Positions 44,418 through 53,186 of a DNA stretch of 64,000 nt are shown here, one piece after another. The DNA is from Gramella jeungdoensis (GTDB lineage Bacteria; Bacteroidota; Bacteroidia; Flavobacteriales; Flavobacteriaceae). Below the pieces are notes generated by a model. That model was given only the letters and a program-made list of their open reading frames with translations, was not told the DNA's origin and did no database searches. The translations under genes and the position numbers were made by a program. Numbering within the stretch: the first letter of the stretch is position 1; each line of letters begins with the position of its first letter. The stretch is from positions 310,001 through 374,000 of the forward strand of contig NZ_JAMSCK010000004.1 of the NCBI RefSeq assembly GCF_023805255.1. The letters run 5' to 3'.

Positions 44418-44957
44418 TCAGAAGTTTTCAGGGATCTTCCCCTCTACACCTTTATATAAATTCTGAATTTCAACCAGATCCTTTTCCAGATTCCCACTGG
44501 GATCAACTGGATTATGGATCGTAACCGTTTTCGTCCCGAAATCAAAAGCCACGGGAATAATGGGTACCCGAGCCTTTAAGGCTATGAAATAGAAACCGGT
44601 TTTCCATCTCTCTGTCTTTTTTCTGGTTCCTTCAGGTGACAAAGCCAGCCGAAAGATCTCATTCTTTTCAAACATCTCTGCAATGACATCCACTTTTTTC
44701 TGGTTTCCTGTTCGGTCTAAAGGAGATCCGCCTACCATCCTGAAATACCAGCCGAAGGGCGGCCTGAATAATTCTTTCTTAGCGACAAAATCTAAATGGA
44801 TACCCATAATCTTTCTTACCAGTAATCCAATAAAAAAATCATAGGAACTTGTATGTGGAGCGACGATCACCACACATTTCTTTGTAGCAGGATCGAAGTT
44901 ATTCTCCAGTTTCCAGCCTAAAATATTAAAAAAAATAAGCTTTGCCAGCCAGCGCAT
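44418..44957 (-). CDS. 1-acyl-glycerol-3-phosphate acyltransferase-like protein
   Basis: A 179-residue membrane-associated acyltransferase of the PlsC type. It has the H-x4-D catalytic motif HTSSYD (His35, Asp40), the FRPPFGWYFRMVGG segment, and the EGTR motif in SPEGTR near 107-112. It is short because it lacks a long hydrophobic N terminus, so it could be peripheral to the membrane. It may act in phospholipid or lipid-A-like acylation. It starts 8 bases after the stop of proline dehydrogenase and may share its transcript. Confidence 0.85.
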   Translation of the reverse strand: MRWLAKLIFFNILGWKLENNFDPATKKCVVIVAPHTSSYDFFIGLLVRKIMGIHLDFVAKKELFRPPFGWYFRMVGGSPLDRTGNQKKVDVIAEMFEKNEIFRLALSPEGTRKKTERWKTGFYFIALKARVPIIPVAFDFGTKTVTIHNPVDPSGNLEKDLVEIQNLYKGVEGKIPENF

Positions 44958-44965
44958 AATCAGTA

Positions 44966-46165
44966 TTATTCGCGATGGTGCTTAGTAGACTCATGACCTT
45001 TCCTTCTTTTTCTTTCTTCCCTTAGCAGCGAAAGTTCACGTCCTGTTTGCCCCTTTACCGAAGTGTTTTCCTGAGCCCTACGCAGAAGGTATGGAACAAC
45101 ATCCCGAACCGGACCAAATGGCACCAGTTTTACAGCATTATAGCCTTTCCTTGCCAGGTTATAACTAATATGGTCACTCATGCCGTATAACTGACTAAAC
45201 CATATTCTCTCATCATCAATGGAAAGACCTTTATCTTCAATTATCTGAAGTGCAAGATAACTGCTCACCTCATTATGAGTCCCAATAAATACCGAAATAT
45301 CTTCCAGATGATTCAGGCAATAGGAAAGAACACTGTTGAAGTTAACATCTGTAGCCTCCTTGCTTTCACATATCGGAGTTGGATAACCCAGTTTCTTCGC
45401 ACGGGCATTTTCCTTTTCCATGTAGGCTCCCCTAACTATTTTTGCCCCTACTTTAAAGCCTTCTTTTTTTCCTTTCTCGTGAAGGTCTTTTAAATAATCG
45501 AGACGATCCCATCTATAACACTGAAGCGTATTAAAAATAAGAACTTCCTCTTTGTTATATTTTCGCATCATCTCTTCCATAAGATCATCTGCTGCCGTTT
45601 GCATCCAGGTCTCTTCGGCATCTGCATATAATCTTACTTTTAATTCATGTGCTCGCTTACAAAGAATATCAACTCTCTTTTTTACTCGCTCCCACTCCTC
45701 TTTCTCTTCCTCAGTAAGACTTATCTTCTCACTAACTTTCTCCCAGATAGCAAACCTACCGATCCCGGTTGGCTTGAACATAGCGAAAGATATCTCGTCG
45801 CTTTCTTTAGCATATTCAACAAGGCTGAGCTTTTTCTCCATAGCAGCATCAAATTCAGCTTCGGTTTCCTTACCTTCTACTGAATAATCCAGTATACTGT
45901 GAAGATTCTCATCGTACATTTCTTTCGTCACAGGTTTGCAGTCTTCCTCGGTCACGCCTCCGCAAAACTGCTCAAAGATTGTCTTCTTAATAAGGGTCTC
46001 AACGGGGAGATGCAGCTTTAAAGAAATATTGGTTAAAAAAGTACCAGCTTTAACAATGGTTGGCCGGTTCATTAATCCGAAAAGGAAAAGTGCTCTGTCA
46101 AGTTCTGCATTTGATTTTAGCTTGAAGGCAGACTTAGTGTTATTGAAGATTTTTTTTCTTATCAT
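44966..46165 (-). CDS. Proline dehydrogenase
   Basis: A 399-residue FAD enzyme that oxidises proline to pyrroline-5-carboxylate, in a stand-alone (non-PutA) form. The barrel motifs are visible: GAKIVRGAYMEKENARA (with the Arg and Glu contacting substrate), ISVFIGTHNE and the C-terminal VPYLLRRAQENTSVKGQ (paired Arg residues that bind the proline carboxylate). It lies 90 bases from divergent aroB, with a TATATTTG box upstream. The P5C dehydrogenase partner is not in this window. Confidence 0.92.
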   Translation of the reverse strand: MIRKKIFNNTKSAFKLKSNAELDRALFLFGLMNRPTIVKAGTFLTNISLKLHLPVETLIKKTIFEQFCGGVTEEDCKPVTKEMYDENLHSILDYSVEGKETEAEFDAAMEKKLSLVEYAKESDEISFAMFKPTGIGRFAIWEKVSEKISLTEEEKEEWERVKKRVDILCKRAHELKVRLYADAEETWMQTAADDLMEEMMRKYNKEEVLIFNTLQCYRWDRLDYLKDLHEKGKKEGFKVGAKIVRGAYMEKENARAKKLGYPTPICESKEATDVNFNSVLSYCLNHLEDISVFIGTHNEVSSYLALQIIEDKGLSIDDERIWFSQLYGMSDHISYNLARKGYNAVKLVPFGPVRDVVPYLLRRAQENTSVKGQTGRELSLLREERKRRKGHESTKHHRE

Positions 46166-46184
46166 GGTGTGGTAGTACTTACGG

Positions 46185-46192
46185 CAAATATA
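46185..46192 (-). promoter_or_regulatory. -7 box (TATATTTG on minus strand) of proline dehydrogenase
   Basis: A perfect TAnnTTTG match on the minus strand, 19 bases before the ATG at 46165. The divergent aroB box is 36 bases away. Confidence 0.5.
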
Positions 46193-46227
46193 ATTATTGA
46201 AACTTGAATTAATTAATATTTTCTCTT

Positions 46228-46235
46228 TAATTTCG
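46228..46235 (+). promoter_or_regulatory. -7 box (TAATTTCG) of aroB
   Basis: One mismatch to TAnnTTTG. A TTG at 46204-46206 stands 21 bases upstream as a possible -33 element. The ATG is at 46256. Confidence 0.4.
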
Positions 46236-46255
46236 GAGGCTTAAAACCTAGTAAA

Positions 46256-47326
46256 ATGAATGATTTAACCGCTTCTTTGAATCCGGTTCTGTATGCTGAA
46301 AATGCCTACCAAAAGCTTAATGAGTTCCTTGTTGAAAATGACCCGTCAAGGATCTTTATTCTTGTAGACAGCAACACCCATGAACATTGTCTCGCGAAAT
46401 TTATGCAGCAATTGGAAAACAGCCCTCAAACTGAAGTCATTGAGATAGAAGCCGGTGAAGAATACAAGAATCTGCAAACCTGTGAAGGCGTCTGGAATGC
46501 CCTTTCAGAACTGGAAGCCGATCGAAAAAGCCTTATGATAAACCTGGGAGGCGGTGTTGTGACCGATCTTGGTGGATTTGTTGCTTCCGCTTTTAAGCGC
46601 GGCATTCAGTTTATAAATATTCCTACCACTCTTCTGGCCATGGTAGACGCTTCGGTTGGAGGTAAAACCGGTGTGGACCTAGGGAATCTGAAAAACCAGA
46701 TCGGGGTGATAAATCAACCGGAAATGGTATTGATAGACACTCAGTTCCTTTCAACCCTTCCGCAGGAGGAAATGAGGAGCGGACTCGCGGAAATATTGAA
46801 ACACGGCCTTATCGCCAGTGAAACCTACTGGGAAAAAGTTTCGAAACTGGAAGATCTCGATCTTTCTGACCTCGAAGATATTATTAAAGAATCTGTAGAC
46901 ATCAAAAAGGAAATCGTCACTAAGGATCCGTTTGAAAAAAACCTGAGAAAAACGCTTAATTTTGGGCACACCCTTGGACATGCCATAGAATCTTACTGCC
47001 TTACTCATCCCGAAAAGAAAAGGCTATTGCACGGTGAAGCCATTGCCGCAGGAATGATCCTGGAGTCTTACATATCAACTGAATTACAGGATTTTCCGAA
47101 AGAAAAATTCGAAAAAATCAATAACGTGATCAAGAGCATCTACGGGAAGGAATCTTTTTCTGAAGATGATATTATTCAGATAAAGGAATTGATGAAATTT
47201 GACAAAAAGAATGAACGGGGTAATATCAATTTCGTATTACTTAAAGATATAGGCAGGCCGGTGATAGATATTGTGGTTCCTGACAACCTTATTAAAAATG
47301 CATTCGACTGGTATTTAAATAATTGA
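46256..47326 (+). CDS. aroB: 3-dehydroquinate synthase
   Basis: A 356-residue NAD- and metal-dependent enzyme. It turns DAHP into 3-dehydroquinate, the second step of the shikimate route to aromatic amino acids. The family motifs are present: INLGGGVVTDLGGFVAS, INIPTTLLAMVDASVGGKTGVDL, GLAEILKHG, and the zinc-binding FGHTLGHAIE near 237-246. It is 90 bases divergent from proline dehydrogenase. An acidic hypothetical gene follows with its own promoter. Confidence 0.95.
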   Translation: MNDLTASLNPVLYAENAYQKLNEFLVENDPSRIFILVDSNTHEHCLAKFMQQLENSPQTEVIEIEAGEEYKNLQTCEGVWNALSELEADRKSLMINLGGGVVTDLGGFVASAFKRGIQFINIPTTLLAMVDASVGGKTGVDLGNLKNQIGVINQPEMVLIDTQFLSTLPQEEMRSGLAEILKHGLIASETYWEKVSKLEDLDLSDLEDIIKESVDIKKEIVTKDPFEKNLRKTLNFGHTLGHAIESYCLTHPEKKRLLHGEAIAAGMILESYISTELQDFPKEKFEKINNVIKSIYGKESFSEDDIIQIKELMKFDKKNERGNINFVLLKDIGRPVIDIVVPDNLIKNAFDWYLNN

Positions 47327-47367
47327 TTTTTAACTTATTAAAAATTAAACATAAATAACTACAATGT

Positions 47368-47400
47368 TTTGTATGCAATTTATTTTTTTATTTATACTTG
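47368..47400 (+). promoter_or_regulatory. Promoter of the acidic hypothetical gene (TTTG-N21-TATACTTG)
   Basis: Both Bacteroidota elements are visible: -33 TTTG at 47368-47371 and a -7 box TATACTTG at 47393-47400 (one mismatch), 21 bases apart. The ATG is 17 bases later at 47418. Confidence 0.5.
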
Positions 47401-47417
47401 CATAAAGCATTCAAACT

Positions 47418-47726
47418 ATGAAAAGGATAATCGTAGATTACAAAAAACTCACTCCCGAAATTCTTGGCCTGTTGGTTGAAAAATATCCAGATGGCTATGA
47501 TGATGACCAGATTATTTCATTTAAAAATGCCAAAAATGAGACCGTAGATGCCGTAGAAGTGCGTACAGATGATACCGTGTATCTTGTAAAGGTTAGTACC
47601 CGACTGGAAAACACCATGGCGAATTTTGATGAGGATGACTACGATGATTCAGAATTCAATGATCCGATTGTTGAAATTCCCGAAAAAGGAGACGAAGACT
47701 CAGATGATGAGGACCTCGATAAATAA
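47418..47726 (+). CDS. Conserved hypothetical protein with acidic tail
   Basis: A 102-residue protein. The N-terminal 66 residues are a small alpha/beta domain (LTPEILGLLVEKYPDGYDDDQIISFKNAKNE). The C-terminal third is extremely acidic (DEDDYDDSEFNDP, then GDEDSDDEDLDK). Such tails often mimic nucleic acid or bind basic partners. Related proteins occur widely in Flavobacteriaceae and are sometimes mislabelled as DNA primase; no primase motif is present. It has its own promoter and terminator. Confidence 0.7.
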   Translation: MKRIIVDYKKLTPEILGLLVEKYPDGYDDDQIISFKNAKNETVDAVEVRTDDTVYLVKVSTRLENTMANFDEDDYDDSEFNDPIVEIPEKGDEDSDDEDLDK

Positions 47727-47730
47727 AAAA

Positions 47731-47751
47731 AGGAACGCGAATTGCGTTCCT
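47731..47751. terminator. Intrinsic terminator, possibly bidirectional
   Basis: A stem AGGAACGC (47731-47738) with GCGTTCCT (47744-47751), with A-rich sequence before it and T-rich after it. It separates the acidic hypothetical gene and the convergent DJ-1/PfpI gene. Confidence 0.82.
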
Positions 47752-47776
47752 TTCTTTTTCAATTCTTTCAGTGAGA

Positions 47777-48325
47777 TTAAGCGTGTTGTAAATCATGCTT
47801 ACCCTCTTTTATTTCCTCTATCACTTTTGCATTAAAAGCAGGAAGATCATCAGGATTTCTACTTGTTACAAGAGCTTCATCTACAATCACTTCTTCATCT
47901 ACCCATAGAGCTCCGGCATTCTCAACATCTTTTCTTATTGAATTAAAAGAAGTCATAGTTCTACCTTTAACAACCTCCGCACTAATTAAAGTCCAGGGTG
48001 CATGACAAATTGCAGCTACAGGCTTACTTTGTTTAAAGAAGTCTCTTACAAATATGAGTACAGACTCTTCCCTTCTTAGCTTATCCGGATTTATTACACC
48101 TCCCGGAAGGACAAGTGCATTATAATCTTTAGCCGAAACTTCATCCAGTGAATAATCTACATCATATTCCTTTCCCCAGTCATTTTTATCCCAGGATTTA
48201 ATCTTTCCTTTTTCAAGGCTCACAATATCAACTTTAAAACCTTCTTTCTCCATTGCTTGTTTAGGAGAAGAAAGTTCGCTTTCTTCGAAACCATGAGTGG
48301 CCAAAATTGCAATTCTCTTTTCCAT
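47777..48325 (-). CDS. DJ-1/PfpI family protein
   Basis: A 182-residue class I glutamine amidotransferase-like protein of the PfpI/YhbO subfamily. The nucleophile-elbow Cys107 is followed by His108 (AICHAPWTL), and the conserved Glu15 (HGFEESEL) pairs with the Cys. Family members act as intracellular proteases, chaperones or deglycases, and are stress-linked. It cannot be decided which applies. It is transcribed alone, ending near a bidirectional terminator. Confidence 0.9.
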   Translation of the reverse strand: MEKRIAILATHGFEESELSSPKQAMEKEGFKVDIVSLEKGKIKSWDKNDWGKEYDVDYSLDEVSAKDYNALVLPGGVINPDKLRREESVLIFVRDFFKQSKPVAAICHAPWTLISAEVVKGRTMTSFNSIRKDVENAGALWVDEEVIVDEALVTSRNPDDLPAFNAKVIEEIKEGKHDLQHA

Positions 48326-48427
48326 AATAAAGTTTTATTTTTTTGAGTTCATTTAAATATAGCAAGCATTGAAGGCAATTTCTATTAAGGCCCTACTAAA
48401 AATAGAATGAATTAAGTTAAACCTTTA

Positions 48428-49432
48428 TTAAGTTGAAGATTTGTCTTTATCTGACTTCTCTTCAATGTCGAGATGGGATTTGAGCCTGTCTATAATATGT
48501 TTCTCTTCCTTCAGTTCAACGCGTCTTTGCTCAAGTTTTTTCATTTCCTGGTAGATCGCCGGCTCTCCAAAACGATTTGGCTCGACCTTCTCTTTTTTAA
48601 GCAAAGCATACTGAACGGTAAATTCTGCGCCAAAGAAAAGAATCAAACAGGTATAATATACCCATAAAAGTATCAGGACTACTGAAGATGCTCCTCCGTA
48701 AACAGAAGCAGGCTCACTTTTTCCGAAATAGAAACTTATCACGAACTCCCCTATCAGGAAAAGTATCGTGGTTAGCGCAGCCCCCATATAGGTGGTTCTA
48801 AGCCTGATCTTTATATCAGGAAGCAATTTGAAAATCATCGCGAAGAGGGTGGTAATAAAGAAAAATGAAAGAGCGTAATTCGCGATAAACACCACAACTT
48901 CAGTTATATTAGGTAAAAACTGCTCTATCTTATCAGCTATTAGTCTTAGCACAGCAGATACTACCAGCGCGATCAAAAGAAGAAGACCTAATACCAGGAC
49001 CATACCGAGGGATATTACCCGATCCAGCACCAGTCTCAGGAAATTGGTCCTTTTAGCTGCAACGTTCCAAATATTGTTCATCGCTATCTTAAGCTGAAAG
49101 AAAACTCCTGTGGCACCAAAGACCAGGATAGCCAGTCCAAAAACAACAGCCCAGGTAGATTCCTGGGAAAGTGCGGCATTCTCAATCATGTTTTCGATCG
49201 CATCAGCCGTCTCCTGGCCAATGAAACCGGATATTTCTCCCATTAACCTACCACGCACAGCTTCGCGGCCAAAAAAATAGCCAGCTATACTTACAACAAT
49301 TATTAGAAGTGATGGAAGAGAGAAAAGCGCATAATAAGCAATAGTGGCACTTCGTGCATATGGCTCATTTTTGTTCCAGCTTATGTAGGATTTCTTTAAA
49401 AGTTTAAAAAATATTTTAATGGAATTCCACAT
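48428..49432 (-). CDS. YihY/BrkB-type inner membrane protein
   Basis: A 334-residue protein with about six membrane helices (about 31-55, 97-120, 140-165, 180-205, 215-235, 245-270) and a charged, coiled-coil-like cytoplasmic tail (about 285-334). The family opening is ATIAYYALFSLPSLLIIVVSIAGYFFG. The BrkB/YihY family was once called ribonuclease BN by mistake; its function is unknown. The C-terminal Lys/Glu tail is longer than in typical members. Its start overlaps the stop of the DinB gene by one base, a translationally coupled pair. Confidence 0.88.
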   Translation of the reverse strand: MWNSIKIFFKLLKKSYISWNKNEPYARSATIAYYALFSLPSLLIIVVSIAGYFFGREAVRGRLMGEISGFIGQETADAIENMIENAALSQESTWAVVFGLAILVFGATGVFFQLKIAMNNIWNVAAKRTNFLRLVLDRVISLGMVLVLGLLLLIALVVSAVLRLIADKIEQFLPNITEVVVFIANYALSFFFITTLFAMIFKLLPDIKIRLRTTYMGAALTTILFLIGEFVISFYFGKSEPASVYGGASSVVLILLWVYYTCLILFFGAEFTVQYALLKKEKVEPNRFGEPAIYQEMKKLEQRRVELKEEKHIIDRLKSHLDIEEKSDKDKSST

Positions 49433-49950
49433 TAAAGATATCTTTTACGAATGATATCTTTATGATGCAACGCATGCCCGGCCATTACAAATCCAATGGC
49501 GCGGGCCGTTGCAGTCATTTCATTCATGATCCCTTTTTGTGCCAGCATTTCATCGGTAAAACTTCTGAATAAATAAATGCCAGATTCTCTTACCTGTTTA
49601 AACTCCTCAATCAAGTTATCTGCTTCACGCTTTTCAGCGCCAGAATGAAGTACGTAGGAATCATGGTCGAAACCCGGCAGGGATTTACTTTCCTGTCTGG
49701 CAAAAGAAAGAGCCCTGTATTGAAATATGCGATCGGTATCTATAAGATGCTGAACCATTTCCAGAACACTCCATTTCCCCGCCGCATAGCTGTATCGCCA
49801 TTTCTCAGCGGGAATGGACCTAAAAAACTGAACCATATCTTCAGTATTCTTCTTTAAGGTTCCAATTAGCTCAGCATCGTCAGGAATCAGGTTTATATAA
49901 TTCCAGTAAAATTCGCCGATCTCATCTTTCTTTAGCTCTGACTTTTTCAT
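49432..49950 (-). CDS. DinB family protein
   Basis: A 172-residue four-helix-bundle protein of the DinB/YfiT type. The three likely metal-binding His are His68 (VQHLID), His159 and His163 (AGHALHHKDI). Members include thiol transferases and metal-dependent hydrolases; the precise activity here is unknown. It sits 5 bases after ppc and overlaps the BrkB gene by one base, so ppc-DinB-BrkB may be one operon. Confidence 0.85.
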   Translation of the reverse strand: MKKSELKKDEIGEFYWNYINLIPDDAELIGTLKKNTEDMVQFFRSIPAEKWRYSYAAGKWSVLEMVQHLIDTDRIFQYRALSFARQESKSLPGFDHDSYVLHSGAEKREADNLIEEFKQVRESGIYLFRSFTDEMLAQKGIMNEMTATARAIGFVMAGHALHHKDIIRKRYL

Positions 49951-49955
49951 ATTAA

Positions 49956-52538
49956 TTAAGCTGAATTTCTACTTGCATTAATATTTCCGTAAAGCGAACG
50001 GGTAACCATTTTCTCATAGGTTTCAAGTTTCTCACCGGCATTCTCGGAATTCTTGCTTAATTCCTGAACCTTTCTAAGTGCATGCTGTTGTATGGTAAGC
50101 AAAGGAAGAACGATACGTTCCCTTGCCTGGATGGATGCTCTCATTGCCGGCTGATTCTGCATTAGATAATTGTACCCCGTCACCTTCAATAACATCTTAT
50201 TAGATCTTTCAAACTCTTCATGGATTAACTGCCAGAACTCACCAAAATCAGGGTCATTCTTCATATAGGCAGTTAAAGGGAAGAAAGATTTAGTAAGACT
50301 CATCATACTATTCTCAAGAAGGGTCCTGAAGAATTCAGAGTTTTCATAAAGCTGTCTTACCCTGTCAAATTCTCCTCTCTTCTCGAGTTCTTCCATTGCG
50401 GTCCCAACTCCAAAGAATCCTGGAACGTTCTGCTTTAACTGACTCCAGCTTCCTACAAATGGTATCGCTCTAAGATCAGAAAGATTTAATTCAGCAGATT
50501 TATTACGCTTAGATGGCCGGCTACCAATATTGGTCTTGGCATAATACTTAAGCGTGCTCATTTTTTCCAGGTAAGGAATGAATCTCGGATGCTTTTTGAA
50601 ATCCATATAAGTGTTATAACTGATCTCAGCCAGCTCAGTCATTGTTTTCCTGTCCTCATCGCTCAGAATATTCTTACCATCACTAAAGATCTCATTCGAA
50701 ACTCCTGAGCTTAATAGCTGCTCAAGGTTATAGGTACATGAATCCTTGGTTCCAAAATTAGAACTAATCGTTTGTCCCTGAACGGTAACCTGGATCTCCT
50801 CATTTTCTATGGTAGGTCCTAAAGAAGCATAGAACTGGTGAGTTTTTCCACCTCCTCTTGCAGGTGGTCCTCCTCTACCATCAAAAAAGACAACTTTGAT
50901 TCCATACTCTCTCGAAATTTTAGTCAGAGCTTCCTTTGCCTTATAAATACTCCAATTTGCCATTAAGTAACCACCGTCTTTGGTTCCATCACTAAATCCT
51001 AGCATAATGGTCTGCTTGTTACCTCTTCGCTCGAGATGCTCCTTATATACAGGATTCGTATAAAGTTTTTCCATCACATTGTGAGCATCCTGAAGGTCTG
51101 GAACTGTTTCAAATAGAGGGATCACATCAACACTTGGCTTCTCCCAGCCGCACATTCTTAAAAACGCGAATGGCTGAAGAACTCCCTGAACACTTCCACA
51201 GTTACTTATTATATAGCGGTTGGCTCCAGGTTCTCCACTCTTCTCCTGTATCTCCTGCATGGCATAGATAGAAGAAATAGTGGCTTTTCCCATACCTTCC
51301 TCAAAGTCTTCAGGATCCAGTTTACCCTGCACATTACTAAGCAGCTCAATTTGTTTATCATTGTCCAGATCTCCAAAATCTGCGGGAAGCAGTTTATCTC
51401 CTTTGGAAGTCACTTCAACCACTTCTTTTAAGACATCCTGGTGAATCCCGGAATCCTGACGTATATCGAGAGTAGCGAAATGGTAACCAAAAAGGTTTAC
51501 CTTATTCAGCATATCATCAACTTCATCCAAGAATAATGATTGATGATCTCTAACGAGTATATCTTTGATATCATGAAGTTTAGACTTAAAATCTTCAAGC
51601 GGAAGTTTAACTTCTCCGGTTTTAGAAATTGCTGAATCATACAGGCCTTTTTCCAGTTCGCCCATCAACTCATTTACCCCTCTAAAGGTGAGTCTTCTCT
51701 TCAATTTTCTAATGTCCCTGTAGTAATTTAGAAATATGGTTCTTCTCAAGCGTTTCGCCACACGCAGGGTTATTTCGGTTGTCACAAAAGGATTCCCGTC
51801 ACGGTCACCACCAGGCCAAAACCCAAGATTAATAACCTGATTTCCTATATCTTCCCCATCAAAGATATTTTGCTGAAGATAATTATGAATTTTACTGGCG
51901 CTTTGATAAAAAACATTCTCAAAATACCAGATCAGGTTTACCGCCTCATCGTATGGAGTAGGCTTCTCTTTTTTAAAGAAAGGGGTTTTCCCTAGTTGGG
52001 CAAGCAATTGCTTGATCTTGGTGAGATCGTTCTTCTGAATCGCTTTATCAAGATCGGTAATTATCCCCAGTACGCTGCCTGGATAGAACTGAGTAGGGTG
52101 TGCGGTTAAAGTAGGACGCACTTTAAACCGTCTTAAATACTCCTTTAGTTCACTAATTTTTTGCTTGGCTTCCGCCTCTTCTTTTACACTTCTAAGAGTT
52201 CCGCGGCCATCCATATTATTTACGATGGGAAAAGAAGCATCTTCAATAGCGTCAAAAAGAACTACCTGTCTTTCTATATATTGGATAAAGCGAAATAACA
52301 GATCTATCTTATCCTCTTCGGAAGGCTCTTCGCCATATTTATCAAAAAAACGTTCTACTATTTCAGAAGGATTCTTATTCTCCTTAAAACCTGTTTCACA
52401 AATTTCCTGAAATAGCGGTAATAGAGCACCGGTTCTTCTAATCTCGTCATAAGGCAGGGTCAGGAAAATACTGTTGTATACCTGATACTTCGCGAGTACA
52501 TTGTCATTAAATCTATCTAATCTTGGTTCTCTGTGCAT
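49956..52538 (-). CDS. ppc: Phosphoenolpyruvate carboxylase
   Basis: An 860-residue anaplerotic enzyme. It adds bicarbonate to PEP to give oxaloacetate. Signatures are TAHPTQ (145-150, His147), FWPGGDRDGNPF near 243-254, the mobile loop FDGRGGPPARGGG near 552-564, and GFSDGTKDGG. The C-terminal ending NASRNSA replaces the more common RNTG-type terminus, which usually closes the active site. It is the first gene of a probable operon with DinB and BrkB. A terminator between Lrp and ppc shows it is transcribed apart from Lrp. Confidence 0.95.
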   Translation of the reverse strand: MHREPRLDRFNDNVLAKYQVYNSIFLTLPYDEIRRTGALLPLFQEICETGFKENKNPSEIVERFFDKYGEEPSEEDKIDLLFRFIQYIERQVVLFDAIEDASFPIVNNMDGRGTLRSVKEEAEAKQKISELKEYLRRFKVRPTLTAHPTQFYPGSVLGIITDLDKAIQKNDLTKIKQLLAQLGKTPFFKKEKPTPYDEAVNLIWYFENVFYQSASKIHNYLQQNIFDGEDIGNQVINLGFWPGGDRDGNPFVTTEITLRVAKRLRRTIFLNYYRDIRKLKRRLTFRGVNELMGELEKGLYDSAISKTGEVKLPLEDFKSKLHDIKDILVRDHQSLFLDEVDDMLNKVNLFGYHFATLDIRQDSGIHQDVLKEVVEVTSKGDKLLPADFGDLDNDKQIELLSNVQGKLDPEDFEEGMGKATISSIYAMQEIQEKSGEPGANRYIISNCGSVQGVLQPFAFLRMCGWEKPSVDVIPLFETVPDLQDAHNVMEKLYTNPVYKEHLERRGNKQTIMLGFSDGTKDGGYLMANWSIYKAKEALTKISREYGIKVVFFDGRGGPPARGGGKTHQFYASLGPTIENEEIQVTVQGQTISSNFGTKDSCTYNLEQLLSSGVSNEIFSDGKNILSDEDRKTMTELAEISYNTYMDFKKHPRFIPYLEKMSTLKYYAKTNIGSRPSKRNKSAELNLSDLRAIPFVGSWSQLKQNVPGFFGVGTAMEELEKRGEFDRVRQLYENSEFFRTLLENSMMSLTKSFFPLTAYMKNDPDFGEFWQLIHEEFERSNKMLLKVTGYNYLMQNQPAMRASIQARERIVLPLLTIQQHALRKVQELSKNSENAGEKLETYEKMVTRSLYGNINASRNSA

Positions 52539-52583
52539 AATTAAATTTTAGGGTATTCAGATTCATTTAAAATTATAAAAAAA

Positions 52584-52609
52584 CCCTTTAAACAAAACAG
52601 TCTAAAGGG
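52584..52609 (-). terminator. Intrinsic terminator of the Lrp-type gene
   Basis: A stem CCCTTTA (52584-52590) with TAAAGGG (52603-52609), followed on the minus strand by seven T. It separates the Lrp gene from ppc. Confidence 0.75.
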
Positions 52610-52634
52610 CCTTTAATAAAAGTTTAGGACTGTT

Positions 52635-53114
52635 TTACATGTCTTTAAAAATAGAATGCATCAGCCGTTTTTTATCATTAATACTTTCTTCTAAAGAAAT
52701 CATAGTTTCGGTACGATAAATACCTTCAATATCATCTAACTGGAAAATAACTTCCTTCGCATGCTGGGTATTTCTCGCTCTAATTTTACAGAAGACATTA
52801 AATTTCCCGGTAGTAACATGAGCTACAGTTACATATGGAATCTCATTTATTCTTTCAAGAACAAATTTAGTTTGGGAAGTACTTTTTAAGAATATACCTA
52901 CATATGCAATAAATGCGTACCCAAGCTTTTTATAATCCAGGGTCAGTGAGGATCCTATGATAATCCCTGCTTCCTCCATTTTCTTCACCCTAACATGAAC
53001 AGTACCTGCTGAAATTAGCAGTTTTTTAGCGATATCGGTAAATGGAGTCCTTGTATTCTCGATAAGCATATCAAGAATCTGGTGGTCGGTTTCGTCTAAT
53101 TTGAACTTGGCCAT
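52635..53114 (-). CDS. Lrp/AsnC family transcriptional regulator
   Basis: A 159-residue regulator. The N-terminal winged helix-turn-helix (about 5-55, TPFTDIAKKLLISAGTVHVRVKKMEEAGII) is followed by an RAM ligand domain (about 70-145, VTTGKFNVFCKIRARN). Members respond to amino acids such as leucine or asparagine; the effector is not evident. A hairpin-like site at 53120-53140 lies in its leader. It is transcribed alone and terminates before ppc. Confidence 0.92.
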   Translation of the reverse strand: MAKFKLDETDHQILDMLIENTRTPFTDIAKKLLISAGTVHVRVKKMEEAGIIIGSSLTLDYKKLGYAFIAYVGIFLKSTSQTKFVLERINEIPYVTVAHVTTGKFNVFCKIRARNTQHAKEVIFQLDDIEGIYRTETMISLEESINDKKRLMHSIFKDM

Positions 53115-53119
53115 CTTTA

Positions 53120-53140
53120 AACTTCTTTTTTAATGAAGTT
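53120..53140. promoter_or_regulatory. Inverted repeat in the Lrp leader, candidate operator
   Basis: Arms AACTTC (53120-53125) and GAAGTT (53135-53140), 9 bases apart. The site lies between the start codon and the -7 box, a place suited to autoregulation. It is short, so chance is possible. Confidence 0.35.
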
Positions 53141-53148
53141 CAAAATTA
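53141..53148 (-). promoter_or_regulatory. -7 box (TAATTTTG on minus strand) of the Lrp gene
   Basis: A perfect TAnnTTTG match on the minus strand, 26 bases before the ATG at 53114. Confidence 0.5.
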
Positions 53149-53186
53149 AGACAAAATCATTGAATTATTGACAATTTATTTGATAA

